Assembly: GCA_037954235.1 (NCBI GenBank)
Contig: JBBMOA010000007.1
Span: 30,977,332 to 31,041,331 of the forward strand
Length of the DNA stretch: 64,000 bases
Direction of reading: 5' to 3'
DNA from: Aulostomus chinensis
Lineage: Eukaryota > Chordata > Actinopteri > Syngnathiformes > Aulostomidae
Made by a program: the position numbers and the translations under genes
Shown: positions 47,301 through 56,975 of the stretch, one piece after another
Layout: each line of letters starts with the position of its first letter
Position numbering within the stretch: position 1 is the stretch's first letter
Notes under the pieces: generated by a model
What the model saw: only the letters and a program-made list of their open reading frames with translations
Told to the model about the DNA's origin: nothing
The model's database searches: none

Positions 47301-50300
47301 CATTAACGAACCAGGACTCATAATGGGGACTGTGGACCCCCCCACCCAAGCCGTTCCCTTCCCCTAACTCCTGAGCTGGGACTCTCAGTGTGAACCGAAA
47401 TGACCGGCAATGGGTCCTAGAGTTTTCTGTCCTTCTTTTTGTAGCAACTGTCACTATCATCCTCTGGCCCTTTACATAAAATACATACATATGCACAAAT
47501 ACTTACAGTTCAGCCCAGAAATATTTGGACAGTGACACAAGTTTTATCATTTTTGCTGTTCACGAAAACATATTCAGGATCCAATTATATAATCAATAGG
47601 AGCTTAAAGTGCAGACTCCCAGCTGTAATTTGAGAGTATTCACATCCAAATTGGAGCAAAGGTTTAGGAATTCCAGCTCTTCAATATGTAGCCACCTCTT
47701 TTTCAAGGGACCAAAAGTAATTGGACAATTGACTCAGAAGCCTGCAAAAAAATAACAAGGCTGAATGGGCTCTTGCCTCGTTAACCTGTCATCAATTAAG
47801 CAGTTAAAAGGTCTGGAGTTGATTCCAGGTGTGGCGTTTGCATTTGGAAGCTGTTGCTGTGAACACATAACATGTGGTCAAAGGAGCTCTCAGTGGAGGT
47901 GAAACAGACCATCCTGAGGGTGACACAAAGAAGCACCCCATCGGAGAGAGAGCAGCAATGTTGGGAGTGGCCAAATCAACAGTTTGGTACAGTCTGACAA
48001 AAAAAGAGTGCACTGGTGAGCTTGGGAGCTCAAAAAGGCCTGGACGTCCATGGAAGACGACAGTGGTGGATGGTCGCAGAATCCTTTACATGGTGAAGAG
48101 AAACCCTTCACAACATCCACTCAAGTGAAGAACACTCTCCAGGAAGAAGGTGCATCAGCATCTTAGTCTACCATAAAGCGAAGACTTCATGAGAGTAAAT
48201 AGAAAAGGAAAGGATTCACCGCAAGGTGCAAACCGTTAATCAGCCTCAAAAATAGAAAGGCCAGAATTTACTTTGCCAAAACAGCTGGAGAAGCCAGCCC
48301 AGTTCTGGAACTGCATTCTTTGGACAGATCAGACGAAGATCAACCTGTACCAGAATGATGGGAAGAAGAAAGTTTGGAGAAGAACTGGAACAGCTCATGA
48401 GCCAAAGCACACCACATCTTCTGTCAAACATGGTGGAGGCAGTGTGATGGCATGCATGGCTTCCAACGGTGCTGGGTCACTTGTGTTTATTGAGGATGTG
48501 ACAAAAGGCAGAAGCAGCCGGCTGAATTCTGAAGTGTAGAGGGATGTACTTTCTGCTCAGCTTCAGCCAAATGCAGCAAAGTTGATTGTGGTGCTTCACA
48601 GTCCAGATGGACAACGATCCAAAACATACTGCAAAGGCAACCCAGGAGTTTTTTAAAGCAAAGAAGTGGAATATTGGGCAATGGCCGAGTCAATCACAGG
48701 TCTCAACCCTATTGAGCGTACATTTCTCCTGCTCAAGACAAAACTTAAGGCAGAAAGACCCACAAACAACTGAAGACAGCTGCAGTAAAGGCCTGGCAAA
48801 GCATCACCAAGAGGAAACCCAGCGTTTGGTGATGTCCATGGGTTCCAGACTTCAGGCAGTCATTGCCTGCAAAGGATTCTCAACAAAATATTGAAGTAAC
48901 ATTTTACTAAGGGTTATGTTTCTTTGTCCGATTACTTTTGAGCCCCTGAAATGAGGAGCACTTGTATAAAATTAGCTGCAATTCCTTCATGTTTAATCAT
49001 ATATTTTTGTTCAACACCTTGAATTAAACCCTAAAGTCTGCACTTCAATTCCGTTGTTGTTGTTACATTTCAAATCCAATGTTGTGGCATGCAGAGCCCA
49101 AATCCTGAAGATTGTGCCACTGTCCAGATATTTCTGGGCCTAACTGTACGTTAGTTCAAATATTCATTTCTACTAAAAGGAGACACCCAGTAAGAGCCGT
49201 TGATCCATTTAACTGGTGTGTGGCATCCTGCAGGTTTGCTGGAAGACTTTGGCAGTAAGGACTACCGCCCCCCTGCTGGGCCTCACTGCTTTATCGAGCA
49301 ACTGTGTGAGCTGCACGATGGCCTGGTGCTGGAGGCCAAAGGGGTCAAAGAACACTTCTGGAAACCTTTCATCAAGAAGCTCTTCCACAAGCGGGTAGGA
49401 CTTGACTCGCAGCTGAGGGGAGACTCCCGACTCCTCAGTTGAGGAATATTACAACAAGTCAGATTGTCACTAAAGGCTCATTTCCTTATGTTGTCCAGTT
49501 GGACAACAAATAGAAGAATGCATCATTTTCAAAAGTAAAATTTAGAGCAGAAAATAAATTTACAAGAGTAAATATGTAGATGATTGCAGAATCCAGTTAT
49601 TTGTATGAAGTCTTTTTTTTGTCTGACAGATTCTCCGAGGGAAGGAGGACAGTCTTAGCGGCTTTCTGGATCCCATGAACTTTGGTGACAGTATGTAAGT
49701 GATCATCGATGGCACAACGCCATTTACAGTGAATGAACATCTCTGCTCATCAGTCTGCCCTCTGCTAGTGGAATGTAAGAGGTGGGATGTAAAATGCCAT
49801 CCAGTCTATACAGTTGTGTTTTGTTTGTCTGATAAAATGCAAGTTTAACCCTCCAAACCTCCAAACCCAGCTGGACGGAAGCTTTAAGAACATGTGTCAC
49901 AGACCCTCGACCTTCCGGCAGTCCTAGAATAGCTCCATCGACCATTTGGAATCCAGCTTATTCAGGTTTTCTGACTCAGTTTGACATATGACATTACATC
50001 CTGGTTATGAGCAAAACATTTCAATTTTTTTTTGATCAACATTGAGCCAATAACTTTTTGCAATGGTCAGAGGTCATCCAGATCAGAGGCAGTGAGGAGG
50101 AATTCATGACTGTGAACGGAAAGTCCTACTGGGGACTTCTCTGAGAACCTGGTGGACCAGAGTGTTAGTTCAGCTGACCACGGGCTGTTCCGAGCCCACC
50201 TGTCTCAGCTGGCCGGCTACCCACTTACACGCTAGGCGCTGTGGGTCATCCACATCCACCACAAGTCTTCTTCTCCTGACTGTATCTGACTCCCTTGCCA

Positions 50301-51564
50301 CGGCCTCTGTCCTTCCATGAAGGGTCCCAGAGTCAGACGGAAATCAGTCTTTCTGCTGTCCAGGTTTTATTTTTTGACAGCAGCGGTCCTGACTGGAACA
50401 GGTTTGGTGGTAATAGGACTAATAGTTAACATATCTAACAGTTCCTGTTTTGATGCCATAATGCAGGAAGTTGTTCTTTGCAGTTTTTTTCCCAGTGTCA
50501 AAGTTCTTTAACCCCTTTTCCTGCTCTCATTTGCGGCTCTGTCCCTCCAGTCTGTCTCTCAGTCGGGTGTATGAAGAACATGTTCTGGCAACTGGTAGCC
50601 TGGACGAGAGGATCTTCACTGACGAGGGCGCTAGCAACCACATCGGCACCCCGGGACCCTGCCTGTGTGAAGGCGTGGAAAACCAGGACAGCGCCACCTA
50701 CAGGCTTCACACCAACCTTTCTGTGAGACGGCACGTCTGCTATGAAGCAGAGTCACATTGGCAGCAGCTGGTGTTCTAAACTGGTCTCTCTCTCTCTGCA
50801 GGCGTCGGCTCTGAAGGTTTCTACGCCTCTGACGGGCAGAAAATACATTCAGGACAACAACCTGGTCTCTCCGGTCTCATCTGCCATGAAGTGTGTCGGA
50901 CGTCTCCACACTCTTCTGTCGGGGACCAAGCAAGGGCCAAGTGCTAAGCTAGCTGAAACACTCAGGTACAATTCTGGATCCTAAACTGATGCAGTGGAGA
51001 TAAGATGGCCACCAGAGTGATGACTGCTGCACATGATGTTAACTAGGTAGGAAGTGTGTGTGCTACCTGCAGCAGCACAAGACCAGAATCTCTGAACTTC
51101 CTCAATTCAGGTCCTGTGCCCGAGACCCCAGTGATGTCATCAGCAAGCGCCTGAAGGACATGTTCGAGCTCTTCTCTCACTATTATGAGGGCAAAGGGGC
51201 TGAGAAGCGGGGGATGGGCAAAGGTGGCTGCAGATCAATAATTGCACATCAGCATGGGTGTCCGGTAGAGGAGTCTGACTCGCTGAATGAACATGTCTTG
51301 TAGACATGGCGGTGAAGTACTTCCACCTGGCGGAGGCGCTCTACTACAGGATACTGGAGTCCATTATCGAAAGAGAGAAGATGATTCTGGGAGATGCAGA
51401 CCTGTCGGTGAGTTGTGGCCTTGAGCGTTTCTGCCCAGACTGAACTTCCATCACTTTCTGTTTCCTGACTACAGCATCACTGAATATTTAACGACTGCAT
51501 CTCCATGGAAAAAAAGCCAACAGTGGCTCTTCAGTACGGGAGAAGTATGTGTTTGGTATAGTAG

Positions 51565-51613
<49 letters not shown>

Positions 51614-52010
51614 AGTGTATTCTGGAGCAAGATATCTTCCATCGCTCTCTGATGGCCTGTTGTCTGGAAATCGTCCTCTTCTCCTACAGACCTCCTGGTG
51701 ATTTCCCCAAAGTGATCTGGATCTTCCGGCTGCCGGTCTATCACTTCTACAAGGTATTAATATTCATCTCTACCATATTCAATTGTTAATCCAAATGAAA
51801 ACTCCATGTTTACTTCAGGTAACTTTATTCCTTTAACGTCATGTTCGACAGCCTAACAACAACCGCCAGCCCAAAAACCATTCACCGCTTGAACCCCCAA
51901 AAACATGTTTTACAAGAGCCGCAGTGCCCCCTAGCAGAAAGGCATGTTAACATGCGCATACAAAAAAAGAGTAACAAACTCACTCTCTTCTTAAAGAAAA
52001 AAACAACAAA

Positions 52011-52045
<35 letters not shown>

Positions 52046-55000
52046 CCTTATTATAATCCACCAGCTAAACCTCCATAAAGCATTAGGTTAGAACAGTATC
52101 ACATTGAGGGTTTTAGTGAGTTAAAGCAAACCATGAATAAGTTCATTAAACAGTCCAACGTCCTTCATAGAGAGCCCTCAGAAGCAAGGCTGAGGATGCT
52201 CCCTTTTGGTTAGACAGTCTGCAAGTTGGTCTTTTGTTTTGGACCACAACACTTGAGGAACGTTTTGAGTTTGAATCAGTTCTTTGATTGAACTGATCTC
52301 CAAACGCAGCCTTTTCTCAGCCACAAACTCAGTTGACTTGAGTGCATCGACGAGAGAGAAATCGTCAGTGACACCGATTATCGGTACAGGGTGAGCAGTA
52401 CTGCCAGCATGAAGTTCAGAAACCAGGGTTGACAGAAAAATAACATTGTCAATCCCCTCAGACAGCCAGTGTTCACCTGCAAGTGTGCTTCTGACAATTC
52501 TCCTAATTCTCTTTGACTGCCACGAGATGGGAGAGAACCGCCCATGTGGTGCCCACCTTGAGTACCACCACCTGAGAGATTTGCAAAAGACGCATCAGTG
52601 AATGTAACCATCTTTAAGTCACTGTCTTCTCCAAGATGTTGAAAATTCAGCTCAACTGACTTGGCTTTGAGTTTACTCACAACTCTGTTTGCTTCATTCA
52701 TGGTCTGTACGGTAGCCTGTTTGATTCAAGTAATTTGGCATCGAGTCTCAAACAGACATCAGGCCTGCTCTGTCTGGCCACCCAAAGAAGCTGGCCTGTC
52801 TTGGATCTGAGCTGCTCTTCCTCGGTGTCTCTGCTGCTCGTGATGGAGTAAGGAGTATGGGCTGCAGGTGCCAAATGTATGTGTCTTGGTGTATTTGCAC
52901 CTTTCTGCCCAGAGTAACAAGATCCACCCCCACATACGAAAAAGCTATTGTGAGCTTCACGACCGACACTGAACTTTGATCTGAGGTGACCGACTGTGAA
53001 AACATGTGCGACCCCCCCCCCCCCATATGAAATCACCAACATGACAAGCAAGTACACCAGTTACATTTTTGTCCTCATCAAGCCAGTAGAAAACTGCAGG
53101 GTCTACCTTAGACATAACACCTCCTGCCTCTATCATGATGTTTTTCACTCTGTTGTACCAATACAGGGAGGCGTCAGCTAAACCATACACACATTTTCTC
53201 AGTTTCCAAAGTGTCCCTGTGCAATTGGCCTCTGGCGGTGGTTTGATAAAAATGTCTCTGGACAGTTCCATTCCTTGTAAGAAGGCAGATTTTATGTCCA
53301 TTGAGTGAAGTTCCCATTGTCTTTGACATATCACTGCCACAAGGAGTCTCAGTGACTCTGAGGCACAAGTTGGTGAGTCCTTTTGTAGCTCAGAAACTTG
53401 GAGCTCCTCAAATCCTCGCGCAACAAGCCTTGCTTTTGGTACGAATCCATTCTCTCTCTTTCAGAGTGCACACCCAACGTGTGGAGATGCATTTTTGTCC
53501 TCTGTCTTCAACTTCTTCAAACACCTCGTTCCGTCTCCAGCTTTATATTTCATTTTCCTTTGCTTCGTCAAAAGACACATCATTAATCACAAAAACATCT
53601 TTGTGTGTATCCATATTGGGAACATGTGCCTGGATGTTAAGCTCCTCCAACAGCGACAAATCAGCTGATTCACTGTTACCTGCCACCTCCGCAGGCTCAA
53701 GCAGATCCAAGTTATACCAGTTCTTATATTTTCCTGTTGCTTTGCCAGCACGTCCCAACACTTTTGCAGTTTGTGAAACAGCACTCTCAAGGTTCTGAAT
53801 GTCACAATTTGACCAGACTTTATGTGAATGTTTTCAGTGTCTGGTCTCTGTGCTTCTGTGTTTTCAACAGCTGTCTCTTCTTCTTGTTCACTGATGTTCA
53901 CTGCATGTTGTCCTTGATTGTTTTCCTTGTCACAGGTAATCTGAGGCTCCTCATGCTCATGAGTAACTTTTCTCAACCTAAGTCGGTGCACTCTGACACG
54001 GATGCCTCCATGCCTGACAAAAACCACTGCACCATCCTGTCCAATGATCCCTGCAGGCCCTTTCCATTCTGGACAGTCCACTCGTTATAAAAGACCTTGT
54101 CTCCGGGTTCATATTGCTCGTCCATGGGTGGCAACTGTTTCTTTAGTGCTCTGTCAATCCTTTCTGAACATTCTGCTTCGGTAAAAGATTTTCTTGCAGC
54201 ATGCAGGGCTGAAATGTGCTTAGCAACCCATTCACTCTTGGTGGTACCCTCTAGAGCCGGTGCTCTGTCAATTTACACAGAGGGCAGGTTGGGATTCTGC
54301 CCGAACACCAGCTGATGTGGACTGTATCCGTGGGCACTTTGCATACAGTTCTTTGCCATCAGGGCCCAATCCATAGCGGTGCTCCAGTCACGTCCAGTTC
54401 TAGCCTTCACTTTCATGATGATCTCAGGCAGGGTTTGATTATGGCGCTCTAAGTCCATTGCTCCAGAGGTTGTAGGCAGGTGTTGTCTTAACTTCAGTAT
54501 CAAAGTTCTCAGCCATGTCTCCTACTTCTTCATTATTAAACTCACCTCCATTGTCACTGAATAACTTTTGTGGTGAGCCATGCACACTAATCCAATCATG
54601 GATAAAATGTTTGACGATCTCAGAAGATCTCTTGGTGTTCAGGACACTACCAGCACTGAAACGAGTGAACTGGTCAATAATATGTAGGTACCACACCCCT
54701 GGCTCAAGCTCGTGCAGATCTACAGCAACTGTTTCATCATATGTAGATGCCAGTGGGAAGCTGACAGCAGGTTCTGGTTTGGTCTTACAATGTTTCTGAC
54801 AAACTTCACACTGGTTAACCATCTTTTGCAGCAGGCTGGTGCATTCTGTGTCCTCCTTACCAGAATTATTCAAAAGTCTCTGTAGTTTGTCAGCAGAGGC
54901 ATGCCCAAACTGTTGAAGTTTCTCCAAAACTTTCATCTTCTCACTTGTGCTCCTCTTGTCTGTGATTGTCAGTATTTCCTCTTCAGAAGTAGCTAATATC

Positions 55001-56927
55001 TGGCCAGCGTGAGCTGGACTTTGATCCTCACTGTCCACAATGTTCACACAGTAATGTCCAGAGCTCGTAAAGTCCAGTTTGACAGGTGGTTGAACATCAC
55101 TGCACTGTCACGTTCCATGTCCAGAACTGTCCCTGCCCTTTTTGATGATGTCTCACTCAAAAGCAGGGGAACGTTCGCAGGTGCCACTTCAGTTTCAATA
55201 TGACACTTTGTGTTGCCAATCTTAGCAGGAATCTTGACTCTTGACACTGAATAGACAACTTCTCCATCTCCAAACTTGAAGGGCCTGTGACTTTGTGTCT
55301 CTGTTTCTTTCATCCACTTTGCACTTTTCTTTTGAACTACTGTACAGTCGTCATGTTGTGTTTAGCATGTTGACAGAAGCAGGACACGTGTGTCTGCAGG
55401 TGATTGAGGTTCTGGTGCGGTCCGAGCAGGGCCTGTTCCGGGAGGTGGTCAAGCACCTGAATCAGGTGGAGGAGCAGGTGCTGGAGAGTCTGGCCTGGAC
55501 CAGCGACTCGCTGCTGTGGGAGAGTCTCCACGCCGCCAAAGATCACGTCCCCGCCTGCCAGGAGGTCTCCACGGCACACACCCTCTGAACATGGCGGCCT
55601 GAGACGTGTCCATCCTCCTCACTGTGTGACTGCGTGTTGCAGGTGATGCCTCCTCAGTACCTGGAGCCAAGCGATGACAGCGGCTCTGGCAGCGTCCCGC
55701 TCACACCCGTCAGCCACGGACACAACCTCAACACCAGCAGCACCATCAAAGGTCAGATTCATGAATGTGTGACCTCATCAGCTCTGGTGACATCATTCAC
55801 CTCAGGCCAAAGGCACTGGTGGATGGGTAAGAACACACTAAACTTTAGGAAAGATGCACATCTCAGTGGCATCTGTCCTCCATCTTGAATGAACCTGTGA
55901 TGGTCAGGTCAGGTGATGTGCATGTTGCGTCAGCTGGGGGGATGACAGGTGCTCTCAGTTCCCACCCCTCTCAGCTTTTGGCCCCCATCTTAGCTTGTGG
56001 GTGGAGCTTGGCTCAGAGCCGCACCTACTCCGAGAGAACCAATCCAACCCCTGGTGAGTGCTCTAGAGCCCCACCCTTCTCGCCAGGGTCTTCATGGATG
56101 AAATGTGTTGTGCTCCCTCCCGCAGGTGTGTCGCCTTCCCCCACCACCCTGCTGGACCGATACAGTTCCCCCCTCACGGGTGCTGCCCGGCGCCGTCTCT
56201 TTGTTGACCCGGTGGATGAGTCTGGCTCCACCTCCGCTTGCAGCGCCAGCACAGCACCAGTTACCACCACCAAGACCAGCCATGCTGGCATAGTCACGGC
56301 CATCCCAGCTGGGCAGACTGTGGTTACCATGGCCACCGCAACAGTGACCGCCAACAATGGGCAAACTGTCACCATTCCTGTGCAAGGTGAGTGTGAATGT
56401 GGTTCAAATCTTAACCAGTAACACAAGCTGACCTTTGACCTCTGCAGGTATCGCCAATGAGAGCGGAGGCATTACCTTCATCCCCGTCCAAGTGAGCGTG
56501 ACTGGACAGGGTGGAGCTACTCTGCAGACGGTGTCTGCCCAGGCGCTGAGTGGTAGCCTCACCGTCCAATCAGCTGTGACCAAGCTAGGCAAAACAACCA
56601 GCGGCCCACTGAGGAAAGGCTCGCTGTGTCTCTTCTTTCGGAAGGTACTGATCCAACATGGTTGCCATTTACAACCGAATGTGATGTAGACTGCTCTGTG
56701 ACATCACGAACCTCCTGAGGTGGGATCATGTGACACTCTGGTCCCCTGTCAGGTGTACCACCTGGCCAGCGTGCGTCTCCGAGACCTCTGTTCTAAACTG
56801 GACATCTCGTCCGAGCTTCGGAGGAAGATCTGGACCTGCTTCGAGTACTCGCTGGTTCACTGCACCGAGCTGCTGAGGGACCGCCACCTGGACCAGCTGC
56901 TCATGTGTGCTGTCTATGTCATGGCCA

Positions 56928-56975
<48 letters not shown>

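Noticed and set aside
47874..48894. Active Tc1 transposase
   Set aside because: The frame is interrupted by stops and shifts and the catalytic region is split between frames; only the terminal repeats look intact.
52130..55325. Endogenous retrovirus or gypsy element
   Set aside because: Integrase precedes reverse transcriptase and the motifs (KSAFLQG, LWKLRKCVYGL) are copia-type; no envelope-like frame was seen.
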